Source of the DNA: Chitinophagaceae bacterium
GTDB taxonomy: Bacteria; Bacteroidota; Bacteroidia; Chitinophagales; Chitinophagaceae
Assembly: GCA_025362915.1 (NCBI GenBank)
Contig: JANYEU010000348.1
Span: 1 to 9,705 of the forward strand
Reading direction: 5' to 3'
Length of the DNA stretch: 9,705 nt
Shown in pieces: positions 1 through 6,735 of this stretch (its first letter is position 1; every line of letters starts with the position of its first letter). A program made the position numbers and the translations under genes. The notes under the pieces are model-generated. The model was given only the letters and a program-made list of their open reading frames with translations. It did no database searches and was not told the origin of the DNA.

Positions 1-175
1 CATCACCAATATATTGGGACAAAAGGTGCATGAAGAAGGTATCACCCACCAAGGTGGAAGTGCAAGCCATGCCATCACCATCACTAATACATTGGCGGCA
101 GGTGCTTATAGTGTGAGCATAAGGGATGCTAATAATCAAAATGTGTATCAGTCAAATATTTCTGTTCAACAATAA
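1..175 (+). CDS. C-terminal end of a secreted protein with a type IX secretion (T9SS) type A sorting domain (partial)
   Basis: The open frame runs from the window edge (first full codon at base 2) to a TAA at 173-175 and gives 57 residues. The segment contains NILGQKV, then a Gly/Ser-rich turn, then LAAGAYSVSI followed by a short final strand. This is the usual pattern of the Por_Secre_tail / T9SS type A C-terminal domain of Bacteroidota, a beta-sandwich that is recognised by the type IX machinery and removed at the cell surface. The tail says nothing about the catalytic or adhesive part, which lies outside the window. The family assignment rests on recognised motif shape. A strong hairpin terminator follows the stop, so the gene ends its transcription unit. 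Confidence 0.85.
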   Translation, partial: ITNILGQKVHEEGITHQGGSASHAITITNTLAAGAYSVSIRDANNQNVYQSNISVQQ

Positions 176-191
176 ATAGTGTAACAAAATG

Positions 192-232
192 CCGTTACTG
201 TGCTGCAATGCAGTTACAGTAACGGTTTTATT
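192..232 (+). terminator. Rho-independent terminator of the T9SS cargo gene
   Basis: A perfect 10-bp stem, CCGTTACTGT (192-201) with ACAGTAACGG (216-225), is extended inside by CTGC/GCAG (203-206 with 210-213) and followed by TTTTATT. It starts 16 bases after the stop codon. An A-run on the left side suggests it could also work in the reverse direction. Confidence 0.85.
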
Positions 233-292
233 AAAGTTGAAAGAAAGTTCTTTGGCTGATGATAATGGATAAATGACTAAAAAGAGGCTTTA

Positions 293-325
293 AATGAGAT
301 CATTGATCTCTCCAATGAGGTCATT
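293..325. promoter_or_regulatory. Two identical dyads 21 bp apart, possible operator
   Basis: AATGA-GA-TCATT (293-304) and AATGA-GG-TCATT (314-325) are two copies of the same AATGA/TCATT dyad, centre to centre 21 bp, which is two helical turns. The first also lies within a 15-base odd palindrome, GAGATCA-T-TGATCTC (296-310). They lie 70 bases upstream of the next start codon. The arrangement resembles a pair of dimer-binding sites, but no regulator is known and no clear -7 box is visible between them and the gene. Confidence 0.35.
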
Positions 326-394
326 ACAAACACCATTTTAGGGTTTAGGTAAAATCATTTTATCATTCAAATCATAATTAATCATAAATAAAGT

Positions 395-634
395 ATGCGT
401 ACAATAACAAAAACACTGGGACTGCTTGGGTTGGCTATGATGGTTAGCCTTTGTGTGAATACAACTGCAAATGCACAGAGCCCTGCCGACGATCCGGGCA
501 TTGGTGGGCCAGGTTCACCGGGTAATGGATCAAGTGGAGATGGTGGCCCAATTGTTCCTTTTGATGGAGGGATGAGTTTGATGTTGGCTGCCTCGGGCAT
601 TGCGTATGTATCAAAAAGAATGAAAGCAAAATAG
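395..634 (+). CDS. Small exported protein with PID-CTERM-like sorting tail
   Basis: A 79-residue protein. Residues 1-27 form a signal peptide (charged MRTITK start, hydrophobic LGLLGLAMMVSLCV core, cleavage likely after ANA). Residues 28-51 are a low-complexity Gly/Pro/Ser/Asp spacer. The tail reads PFDGG, then the hydrophobic stretch MSLMLAASGIAYV, then the basic end SKRMKAK. A short P-x-D-G-G motif, one membrane helix and a basic end is the layout of PID-CTERM protein-sorting domains in Bacteroidota, by analogy with PEP-CTERM/exosortase substrates. The mature part is little more than the spacer, so it may be a surface or matrix peptide; its function is unknown. The gene stands alone between two terminators. 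The start at 395 is supported by the complete signal peptide; no Shine-Dalgarno is seen. Confidence 0.8.
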   Translation: MRTITKTLGLLGLAMMVSLCVNTTANAQSPADDPGIGGPGSPGNGSSGDGGPIVPFDGGMSLMLAASGIAYVSKRMKAK

Positions 635-689
635 TTTGGCTTTCGATGAGTAGCCGAGGGTTAGTACTAAGTACTTTGTTATAAAAATT

Positions 690-734
690 ACGGTAGGGTT
701 ATAGCTTGTTTTCAAGTTGTTATCCTACCGTTTT
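690..734 (+). terminator. Hairpin terminator after the PID-CTERM-like gene
   Basis: ACGGTAGG (690-697) pairs with CCTACCGT (724-731), extended by two inner pairs if one G-U is allowed, with a roughly 20-base loop and a TTTT run after the stem. It lies 56 bases after the stop codon. The loop is longer than in a textbook terminator. Confidence 0.65.
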
Positions 735-822
735 ATATTCCTTAAAATCTAAGTTTTCATGTGGGTGTATTGTATATAATTACCCTCTTGCCAACTAGAT
801 GAAAACATACTATAATTTCCAT

Positions 823-830
823 TAGTTTCG
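823..830 (+). promoter_or_regulatory. Probable -7 box of the PfkB kinase gene
   Basis: TAGTTTCG matches the Bacteroidota -7 consensus TAnnTTTG at all but one position and ends 23 bases before the ATG. The minus-strand neighbour at 2824 has the closely similar TATTTTCG at almost the same distance. No -33 TTG is visible at the usual spacing. Confidence 0.4.
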
Positions 831-853
831 CCGCTAAATAAAATAATAAAAGT

Positions 854-1774
854 ATGTCTTTAGTAGTAGTTGGGTCTATGGCTTTCGACCAGATTGAAAC
901 ACCATTTGGCAAGACCGATAAAATAATTGGTGGTGCGGGTACATTCATCGCTTGGTGCGCCAGTAATTTTACCGGAGTTAAACAAATTTCAGTGGTTGGT
1001 GGTGATTTTCCTCAGTCAGAATTGGATATCTTGACTTCTCGTGGAGTGGCCTTGGAAGGTGTGCAGATAAAGAAAGATGAAAAGACTTTCTTTTGGAGCG
1101 GACGCTACCACATGGACATGAATACCCGCGATACTTTGGTGACTGAATTGAATGTATTGGGAGATTTTAAACCAGTAGTACCTGAAAGTTATCAGGATTG
1201 TGAGTTTTTGATGTTAGGTAATCTTGCCCCTTCTGTTCAAAGTAGTGTGATTGATCAATTGAAAACAAAGCCTAAGTTGATTGTGATGGATACGATGAAC
1301 TTTTGGATGGATATTGCTTTGGACGACTTGAAACATACCATTAGCTTGGTTGATGTATTGATGGTTAATGATAGTGAAGCCCGTCAATTAAGTGGCGATT
1401 ATTCTTTGGTTCGTGCTGCACAAAAGATTTCTGCAATGGGGCCTAAGTTTATCATCATCAAGAAAGGTGAACACGGAGCTTTATTGTTTCATAACGACCA
1501 AGTGTTTTCTGCACCAGCTTTACCACTGGAAGAAGTTTTTGATCCAACAGGAGCGGGAGATACGTTTGCCGGTGGTTTTATTGCACATTTGGCAAAGACA
1601 AAGGATATTAGCTTTGATAACATGAAAACTGCCATCATTGTAGGAAGTGCAATGGCTAGTTTTGCGGTAGAGAAGTTTGGTACAGAACGTTTAAGAAGCC
1701 TTACGCAAGAAGAAATACACGAAAGGATACATCAGTTTGTGCAATTGTCTTCATTTGATATAAACCTTGTATAA
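854..1774 (+). CDS. PfkB/ribokinase-family carbohydrate kinase
   Basis: A 306-residue protein of the ribokinase-like fold, normal length for PfkB kinases. It begins with the first Rossmann-type strand (SLVVVGSMAFD, residues 2-12). The substrate-side glycine motif GGAG is at 26-29, the NDSEA motif at 172-176 (N-x-x-E, which helps place metal-phosphate), and the PfkB signature DPTGAGDTF at 230-238, where D236 is the expected catalytic base and the GAG forms the anion hole. The family transfers the ATP gamma-phosphate to a sugar or nucleoside hydroxyl in the cytoplasm. The actual substrate cannot be read from the sequence; the shortened N-terminal lid region resembles Bacteroidota proteins annotated only as sugar kinase. 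The gene is monocistronic, with a possible promoter 23 bases upstream and a convergent neighbour beyond a long hairpin. The start at 854 is supported by the family N-terminus. Confidence 0.9.
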   Translation: MSLVVVGSMAFDQIETPFGKTDKIIGGAGTFIAWCASNFTGVKQISVVGGDFPQSELDILTSRGVALEGVQIKKDEKTFFWSGRYHMDMNTRDTLVTELNVLGDFKPVVPESYQDCEFLMLGNLAPSVQSSVIDQLKTKPKLIVMDTMNFWMDIALDDLKHTISLVDVLMVNDSEARQLSGDYSLVRAAQKISAMGPKFIIIKKGEHGALLFHNDQVFSAPALPLEEVFDPTGAGDTFAGGFIAHLAKTKDISFDNMKTAIIVGSAMASFAVEKFGTERLRSLTQEEIHERIHQFVQLSSFDINLV

Positions 1775-1779
1775 GAAGA

Positions 1780-1841
1780 TATGAGATATTAGATAGTAGG
1801 TATGTAATCATACTTCGTCAATTACTATCTAATATCTCATA
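1780..1841. terminator. Bidirectional hairpin between convergent genes, perfect 19-bp arms
   Basis: Bases 1780-1798 are the exact reverse complement of 1823-1841 (TATGAGATATTAGATAGTA and its partner). The 24-base loop contains a second small stem, GTATG/CATAC. The element starts 6 bases after the kinase stop and ends 9 bases from the stop of the minus-strand neighbour, so it can terminate both. The arms are AT-rich and no long T-run follows, so it is not a classical intrinsic terminator. Confidence 0.7.
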
Positions 1842-1849
1842 ACTACTAA

Positions 1850-2824
1850 CTACCATCCTAATATCCAAGCAAAAATCAATGGAGCTACAATTGTGGCATC
1901 ACTTTCTACAATGAATTTAGGGGTATGGATGTCTAGTTTGCCCCAAGTAATCTTTTCATTTGGCACGGCGCCACTATAAGAACCATAAGAAGTTGTGCTA
2001 TCGCTTATCTGACAGAAATAACTCCAGAACGGTACATCATGCCATTCCAAATCCTGATACATCATCGGTACTACGCATATAGGGAAATCTCCTGCAATAC
2101 CTCCACCAATCTGGAAGAAGCCTACCCCCTTTCCGCCGCTGTTTGCCCTATACCATTCGGTTAGGTACACCATATATTCAATACCATTCTTTACGGTGCT
2201 GGCTTTCAACTCGCCTTTAATCACATAGCTGGCAAAGATATTTCCGGTAGTACTATCCTCCCAGCCCGGAACGATGATAGGGATATTCTTTTCGGCGGCA
2301 GCCAATATCCAGCTATTCTTTGGGTCAATTTCATAGTATTGTTCCAGTTCGCCGCTCAATATCATCTTGTACATAAACTCGTGCGGCAAGTATCTTTCAC
2401 CTGCTGCCTCTGCATCTTTCCATTGTTTCACCAAATGCTTTTGCAAACGGCGGAAGGCTTCTTCTTCTGGAATACAGGTATCTGTTACACGATTGTAATG
2501 ATTCTCCAACAAGTCCCACTCATCTTGTGGCGTAAGGTCACGATAGTTAGGCACACGTTTGTAATGGCTATGTGCCACAAGGTTCATCACGTCTTCTTCT
2601 AGGTTTGCACCTGTGCAACTGATAATGTCCACCTTTCCTTGGCGAATCATTTCGGCAAAAGAAATACCTAACTCTGCCGTACTCATGGCACCAGCAAGGG
2701 TAACCATCATTTTGCCGCCCTCTGTAAGGTGTGTTTCGTAGCCTTTTGCGGCATCTACCAATGCGGCGGCATTGAAGTGGCGATAGTGGTGTTCTATAAA
2801 TTGAGAAACCGGTCCTTTATTCAT
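1850..2824 (-). CDS. Deoxyhypusine synthase-family protein, probable polyamine enzyme
   Basis: A 324-residue protein with the deoxyhypusine synthase (DHS) layout. It has SCTGANLEED at 69-78 (compare the TAGGVEED segment of eukaryotic DHS), PGWEDSTTGN at 186-195 in the NAD-binding half, IGGG at 239-242, and YGSYSGAVPNEKITWGK at 280-296. The last segment aligns with the DHS active-site stretch, in which the lysine of the WGK motif carries the aminobutyl intermediate; here it is K296. Authentic DHS modifies eIF5A, which bacteria lack. Bacterial relatives are therefore thought to move the spermidine- or putrescine-derived aminobutyl group to a small amine, as in homospermidine-synthase-like activity, and homospermidine is a known polyamine of several Bacteroidota. 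That function is inference; family membership is clear. The gene is a single minus-strand unit with its own promoter-like box. The start at 2824 gives a short 20-base leader. Confidence 0.88.
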   Translation of the reverse strand: MNKGPVSQFIEHHYRHFNAAALVDAAKGYETHLTEGGKMMVTLAGAMSTAELGISFAEMIRQGKVDIISCTGANLEEDVMNLVAHSHYKRVPNYRDLTPQDEWDLLENHYNRVTDTCIPEEEAFRRLQKHLVKQWKDAEAAGERYLPHEFMYKMILSGELEQYYEIDPKNSWILAAAEKNIPIIVPGWEDSTTGNIFASYVIKGELKASTVKNGIEYMVYLTEWYRANSGGKGVGFFQIGGGIAGDFPICVVPMMYQDLEWHDVPFWSYFCQISDSTTSYGSYSGAVPNEKITWGKLDIHTPKFIVESDATIVAPLIFAWILGW

Positions 2825-2844
2825 TATTATCTTTTTAGCGGGGG

Positions 2845-2852
2845 CGAAAATA
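2845..2852 (-). promoter_or_regulatory. Probable -7 box of the DHS-family gene
   Basis: On the minus strand this reads TATTTTCG, one mismatch from TAnnTTTG, and it ends 20 bases before the ATG. No clear -33 TTG is seen. Confidence 0.4.
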
Positions 2853-2974
2853 GTTTTTTTGGTTGTTTAAATTAAGATTAAATGATTTGAATGGAAGAAA
2901 TGATTGAAGTTGTTAATCGTAAATAATCGGGATAAAATTTGAGTTTATTTTATTATGGGAAAGGCATCAAAACA

Positions 2975-3010
2975 AAAACACCGATGAACCTTTGGGAACA
3001 TCGGTGTTTT
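2975..3010 (-). terminator. Strong hairpin terminator for the small membrane protein gene
   Basis: A perfect 12-bp stem, AAAACACCGATG (2975-2986) with CATCGGTGTTTT (2999-3010), surrounds a 12-base loop. On the minus strand the stem ends in TTTT and continues TGTTTT. It lies 15 bases beyond the stop of the gene at 3026. It would also work on the plus strand. Confidence 0.85.
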
Positions 3011-3025
3011 AATAAATTTGGGAAA

Positions 3026-3331
3026 CTACTTTTTTAGATAAATCATAACTAATCCAACTGTTACCGCCACCTGACCCATCCAAAAAATAAACATCCATTT
3101 AATCATTTCTGATTTTGATTCTGCAATTTTGGTATTGCATTCTGCAAACTTTTCTCCCATTTCTTTTCTAAATACTTCCAAGTCTTTAGATTGGATAGCT
3201 TGAGAGAAAACAGCCTTATCTTCTATTTTATTCTTCACTTTTTCATCCACATATTCAATTACCACAGATGCCTCCTGTTCTGAAAACCTTGACTTCAAGA
3301 TGTCGTAAACCTTTAATTCTAAAGCACTCAT
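3026..3331 (-). CDS. Small coiled-coil protein with one C-terminal membrane helix
   Basis: A 101-residue protein. Residues 1-35 (MSALELKVYDILKSRFSEQE onward) form an amphipathic helical head. Residues 40-77 are charged, heptad-like and probably coiled coil. Residues 78-98 are one hydrophobic membrane helix ending in LKK. The layout resembles DUF1640/CCDC90-like proteins, which are helical and tail-anchored, but I cannot name a function; a role as a scaffold or toxin partner would be guesswork. An upstream in-frame ATG at 3364 would add 11 residues (MLVTFASNRFI). I prefer the ATG at 3331 because the only good promoter box (3349-3356) lies inside that extension, and because MSALELK is the natural start of the helical head. 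The gene is monocistronic, with a strong terminator downstream. Confidence 0.75.
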   Translation of the reverse strand: MSALELKVYDILKSRFSEQEASVVIEYVDEKVKNKIEDKAVFSQAIQSKDLEVFRKEMGEKFAECNTKIAESKSEMIKWMFIFWMGQVAVTVGLVMIYLKK

Positions 3332-3348
3332 GATAAATCTATTTGAAG

Positions 3349-3396
3349 CAAATGTAACCAACATTCTAACGGTTAGGATTATTATATTCTAATCCT
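3349..3396 (-). promoter_or_regulatory. Probable promoter (TACATTTG) with upstream dyad
   Basis: On the minus strand TACATTTG (3349-3356) is an exact match to the Bacteroidota -7 consensus and ends 17 bases before the ATG at 3331. About 20 bases further upstream is a 7-bp inverted repeat, AGGATTA (3375-3381) with TAATCCT (3390-3396), which could be an operator. No -33 TTG occurs at the normal spacing. Confidence 0.5.
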
Positions 3397-3423
3397 GCAA
3401 ATTATCCTTCATGCCCAAAAATT

Positions 3424-3639
3424 TTATTTCCCTTTACGCAATTCCCTCACTTGAATCAGCTTTCCATTCAATTGAACCAGACTTCCATTCAATTGAATGA
3501 ACAATAAATTCAGTTGAATCAAAGATTCCTCCAGTTGAATGAGCTTTCCATTCACTTGAATCGAACCTTCATTCAATTGAATGAATAATAAATTCAATTG
3601 AATCAATGTCTCATTCACTTGAATGGAAAGATGATTCAA
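3424..3639 (-). CDS. Doubtful ORF translated from the 21-bp repeat array
   Basis: The minus-strand frame is open for 71 codons and encodes about nine 7-residue repeats of the form L-I-Q-L-N-x-x (variants SIQVNET, FIQLNEG, LIQLEES), ending in RELRKGK. Each heptapeptide equals one 21-bp DNA unit. The only start inside the frame is a TTG at 3639, yet the repeat pattern continues upstream of it (AFIQLN). The nearest in-frame ATG (3672) is followed after two codons by a TGA. There is no signal peptide, no promoter box and no family that I recognise. It could be a decayed repeat gene, but the fixed 21-bp spacing and dyad symmetry fit a DNA-level array at least as well. Confidence 0.25.
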   Translation of the reverse strand: MNHLSIQVNETLIQLNLLFIQLNEGSIQVNGKLIQLEESLIQLNLLFIQLNGSLVQLNGKLIQVRELRKGK

Positions 3640-3650
3640 CTGAATAAATG
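3442..3650. repeat. Ten-unit 21-bp tandem array of ATTCAATTGAAT-type dyads
   Basis: The core TTGAA recurs at 3451, 3472, 3493, 3514, 3535, 3556, 3577, 3598 and 3619, and as CTGAA at 3640. The spacing is exactly 21 bp every time. The best copies contain the 12-base palindrome ATTCAATTGAAT, and others have one or two changes (CACTTGAAT, CAGTTGAAT, CAACTGAAT). The bases between cores vary more (GAGCTTTCC, AATAATAA, TCCTCC). Because 21 bp is two helical turns, all dyads face the same side of the DNA. The array lies between two divergent genes and ends about 185 bases before the barrel-protein start. Confidence 0.9.
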
Positions 3651-3835
3651 CTCCTTTTGCTCATTCTTTCATTAAAATCAATTCATTTTACGCTCAAATA
3701 TCTTTACACAAGAAAGATTAACAGTCTCACCGATTTTATTAAAACCAATCTTTTAACATTCCCTTAGTTTGATTAACACAAATTAACAGACGCTTGTAAT
3801 TGCTTCTTTTCAATCAATCTCAAAAAAAGACTTTT
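3651..3835 (+). promoter_or_regulatory. Upstream region of the barrel-protein gene with ATTAACA repeats
   Basis: This AT-rich stretch has no gene. ATTAACA occurs at 3717-3723, 3772-3778 and 3782-3788; the last two copies are 10 bp apart. AAAGATT near 3713 and AATCTTT near 3748 are inverted copies. TATCTTTA at 3699-3706 is one mismatch from the -7 consensus but would leave a leader of about 130 bases. No Shine-Dalgarno precedes the ATG. The promoter assignment is weak. Confidence 0.3.
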
Positions 3836-6682
3836 ATGCTTAAACAGTACATACTTCCAATTTTAATGTTGCTTTCTATTTCCTCTTTTGCCCAAAAAGG
3901 TTCAGTAAAAGGAAAGCTGGTTGATAGCGTGGGGAACCAAGCCTTGAGAGATGCTTCGATAACCGTTGTGGAAGCACAAGACTCTACCCTTGAAGCTTTT
4001 AGTTTGTCTAAGGACGATGGAACCTTCGAGGTGAGAAACATTTCTCAAGGGAAGTTTATAGTGAATATCAGTTTTGAAGGATATAGGACTATACACAAAA
4101 GATTAATTATTAGTAAGGATAAGTTGGTGGTTGACCTTGGGGACATTATCATGAAGGTTAAAACCAAGGAGTATGAAGAGGTGATTGTGACTGAATCTCC
4201 CATGAAAATAAAAAATGATACCATTGAATATAATGCGGGTAGCTTTAAGACAAAACCAAATGCAGTGGTGGAAGATTTATTGAAGAAACTACCTGGCGTA
4301 GAAGTGGCAAAAGACGGAAGTATAACGGCACAGGGTGAAAAAGTGCAACGTGTATTGGTGGATGGCAAACGCTTTTTTGGCGATGACCCCAAAATGGCTA
4401 CCCGTAACCTGCCTCCGGATATTGTAGATAAAATTCAGGTGTATGATGCTCAAAGTGACCAGAGTATGTTCAGTGGTTTTGATGATGGCACCCGAACCAA
4501 AACAATAAATATAACCACTAAAAAAGATAAACGCAAGGGCGTATTTGGTAAGGCAATGGCAGGCGGCGGAAATGAGGGACGCTATGAAAGCAGCCTGAAC
4601 CTGAATAGTTTTAATAATGACAGACAGCTAAGCTTGGTGGCGGAAGCCAATAATGTAAACAGGCAAGCCTTTAGCGTACAAGATATTTTGGGTGTGGTGC
4701 GCAATGGCGGTGGTGGCCGTGGTGGTAGTGGCGGTGCAAACATTGTGGATGGCTATGGTGGCGGCAATAGTAGTAATGGCATTACCACCGTATGGGCTGG
4801 TGGGCTGAATTATAAGGATGTTTGGGGTAAAAAGACGGATGCCTATGGTAGCTACTTTTACACCAATGTGGCTGTAAACAATTCTAGCAATAGCCTTACC
4901 CAACGATTTAATACTTCGGGCGATTCATCGCAATTTGCAACTCAAAATAGTAGCTCGCTGAATAAGAACCAAGGCAATAGGTTCAATTACAATATAGAAT
5001 GGCCGTTGGATAGTAACAATTCAGTTGTAATAAGACCCAATGGAACCCTTCAGCATAGCACTGTAGGAACCCAGACACTAACCAATGCTACCTATGGAAA
5101 GGTTACGCCCCTTAGCAACATCAACCAGAATTACAATAGTGATAATAATGGTTATAACGGAAGCATTGATGTGCTTTTCAGGCATCGTTTTAAAAAGAAA
5201 GGACACACGTTATCCATTGGTTTAAATGGTGGCGGAAATAGTAATGATGGCACAGCAACCAATCTGGTATTGGATACTGTTTATACCAATGGTTCTTTGT
5301 TTAATAGAAATGTTAATCAGGACAATAATGCCAATAGCCATTCGGGCAATGCGAGTGCAACTGCTTCTTACACCATTCCTGTTGCAAAGAATCAGATGGT
5401 AGAATTGAGTGCAAACCATAGTTATAGTCAGAGCATATCTGAGAAAAACACTTTTGCCTTTAATAGTACAGATAGTTTGTACAATATATCAGTTGATAGC
5501 CTCACCAATAACTTTAAGAATACAAATTATAGCGATAGGGTTACAGTAGGTTATCGCATCCAAAATACCAAGTTCAATCTCGGTATTACCAATGGTGTTC
5601 AGTTTTCCACTATCAGTAGCATTAACCGTACGGGGTTGGTTCCTCCAATAGAAAAGCATTATACAAATCTTTATCCTACAGCAAATTTTGTGTATAATTT
5701 CTCTCGTACCAAGAATATCAGAATCAACTATAATGGGCGTACAAATGCGCCTGGGCTTTCGCAATTGCAGCCTGTGCCAAATAACTCAAACCAAACTAAT
5801 ATCATTGTGGGTAATGCTGATTTGAAACAATCGTTTATTAACTCAATAAGGATATTCTTTACCTCTTTTGATGTGTTTAAACTACGTAACATTTTTGCGG
5901 TGATAAATGCTAGTCAGACAAACAATGGCATCGTTAGTAGCATCACCCAATACAACACGGGGCCAAAAGCGGGTACACAACGTACCACTTATGTAAACAG
6001 AACGGGAGGATACAATGTTTCTGGTTTCTTTACTTATGGTTTTCAGTTGGATAAGCCAAAGAGTAACCTAAACTTTACTACCAACCTAAGCAACAGTAGA
6101 AATTTGAGCATTATTACTGATGGTACAACAAACAATGAGGTAACAAACTATACCTACAATTCTTCTGTTGGTGAAACCATCGGCTGGAATATGAACCTGA
6201 ATGAAAAGTTTGATATGAACTTTCATACTACTTCTACGTACAATATTGTGAAAAATACAATTCAGGCACAATCAAATTCCAATTATTTTACACAGAGCTT
6301 ATGGATTGAACCCACCTATACTTTCAATGGTGGATGGGTATTTAGTAATGATTTTTCTTACAGCTATAGTACTGGGAGAACTGCAGGATACAATACATCG
6401 GTGCCATTATGGAATGCTTACATAAGCAAGCTGATGTTTAAACAAAAAGGGGAACTAAAGATTGCGGTATATGACATCATGAATAAGAATGTAAGTGTTA
6501 CCCGTAACTCCACTAATAATAGCGTAACAGATTTACAAAGCAATGTATTGAAACAGTATTATAGCCTTACATTCTCTTACAATCTTCGCAAGTTTGCCAC
6601 CAAGCAAGCATCTACTCCTTCATTATTGAGGGGTATGAGGGGTGGTGAAGGCGGCGGTGGAAGAGGTAGAGGAGGAGATTAG
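3836..6682 (+). CDS. Outer-membrane beta-barrel protein, TonB-dependent-receptor-like, with carboxypeptidase-regulatory-like N-domain
   Basis: A 948-residue protein counted from the ATG at 3836. Signal peptide: residues 1-19 (MLKQYILPILMLLSISSFA, cleavage before QKG). The frame is open from an ATG at 3800, but those 12 extra residues would precede a complete signal peptide, so I chose 3836. A carboxypeptidase-regulatory-like beta-sandwich spans about 22-105 (GSVKGKLVD ... VNISFEGYRT). A plug-like domain spans about 116-235 (VIVTESPMKIKNDTIEYNAG, LLKKLPGVEV, VLVDGKRFFGDDP, KTINITTKKD). From about 237 the protein alternates Asn/Ser/Thr-rich beta strands of a large barrel, with a Gly-rich loop near 290-315, ending at SLTFSYNLRKF. 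A tail of about 28 residues, rich in Gly and Arg, follows. This is the OMP_b-brl_3 type common in Bacteroidota. The transported substrate is unknown, and no SusD partner is adjacent, which argues against a polysaccharide utilisation locus. Confidence 0.9.
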   Translation: MLKQYILPILMLLSISSFAQKGSVKGKLVDSVGNQALRDASITVVEAQDSTLEAFSLSKDDGTFEVRNISQGKFIVNISFEGYRTIHKRLIISKDKLVVDLGDIIMKVKTKEYEEVIVTESPMKIKNDTIEYNAGSFKTKPNAVVEDLLKKLPGVEVAKDGSITAQGEKVQRVLVDGKRFFGDDPKMATRNLPPDIVDKIQVYDAQSDQSMFSGFDDGTRTKTINITTKKDKRKGVFGKAMAGGGNEGRYESSLNLNSFNNDRQLSLVAEANNVNRQAFSVQDILGVVRNGGGGRGGSGGANIVDGYGGGNSSNGITTVWAGGLNYKDVWGKKTDAYGSYFYTNVAVNNSSNSLTQRFNTSGDSSQFATQNSSSLNKNQGNRFNYNIEWPLDSNNSVVIRPNGTLQHSTVGTQTLTNATYGKVTPLSNINQNYNSDNNGYNGSIDVLFRHRFKKKGHTLSIGLNGGGNSNDGTATNLVLDTVYTNGSLFNRNVNQDNNANSHSGNASATASYTIPVAKNQMVELSANHSYSQSISEKNTFAFNSTDSLYNISVDSLTNNFKNTNYSDRVTVGYRIQNTKFNLGITNGVQFSTISSINRTGLVPPIEKHYTNLYPTANFVYNFSRTKNIRINYNGRTNAPGLSQLQPVPNNSNQTNIIVGNADLKQSFINSIRIFFTSFDVFKLRNIFAVINASQTNNGIVSSITQYNTGPKAGTQRTTYVNRTGGYNVSGFFTYGFQLDKPKSNLNFTTNLSNSRNLSIITDGTTNNEVTNYTYNSSVGETIGWNMNLNEKFDMNFHTTSTYNIVKNTIQAQSNSNYFTQSLWIEPTYTFNGGWVFSNDFSYSYSTGRTAGYNTSVPLWNAYISKLMFKQKGELKIAVYDIMNKNVSVTRNSTNNSVTDLQSNVLKQYYSLTFSYNLRKFATKQASTPSLLRGMRGGEGGGGRGRGGD

Positions 6683-6735
6683 AGTTGTACGTTTTAAGTT
6701 TTAAGTTTTAAGTAAAACTTAAAACGTACAACTCT
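6681..6735. terminator. Perfect 22-bp-arm palindrome carrying both stop codons
   Basis: Bases 6681-6702 (AGAGTTGTACGTTTTAAGTT plus TT) are the exact reverse complement of 6714-6735, around an 11-base loop. TTTTAAG-type heptads recur through the arm and loop. The TAG of the barrel gene (6680-6682) sits on the left edge, and the TAG of the minus-strand oxidoreductase (6734-6736) on the right edge. The hairpin therefore begins at the stop codon from either direction and probably acts as a shared terminator or mRNA 3'-end stabiliser. Confidence 0.8.

Noticed and set aside
663..675. AGTACT pair (TAGTACTAAGTACTTT) after the PID-CTERM-like gene
   Set aside because: Two 6-base palindromes next to each other are too short to separate from chance, and the proper hairpin at 690-731 explains termination.
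3332..3364. Longer N-terminus for the small coiled-coil protein
   Set aside because: The extension overlaps the only exact TAnnTTTG box, and the shorter start gives a natural helical head.
3442..3650. CRISPR array
   Set aside because: Period is only 21 bp with a degenerate core and no unique spacers of normal length, and there are no cas genes nearby.
3800..3835. Upstream ATG for the barrel protein
   Set aside because: It would place 12 residues before a complete signal peptide that starts with its own Met at 3836.
4628..6271. Several minus-strand frames of 60-90 codons under the barrel gene
   Set aside because: They are antisense shadows with Ile/Thr-rich composition produced by the repetitive Asn/Gly codons of the real gene.
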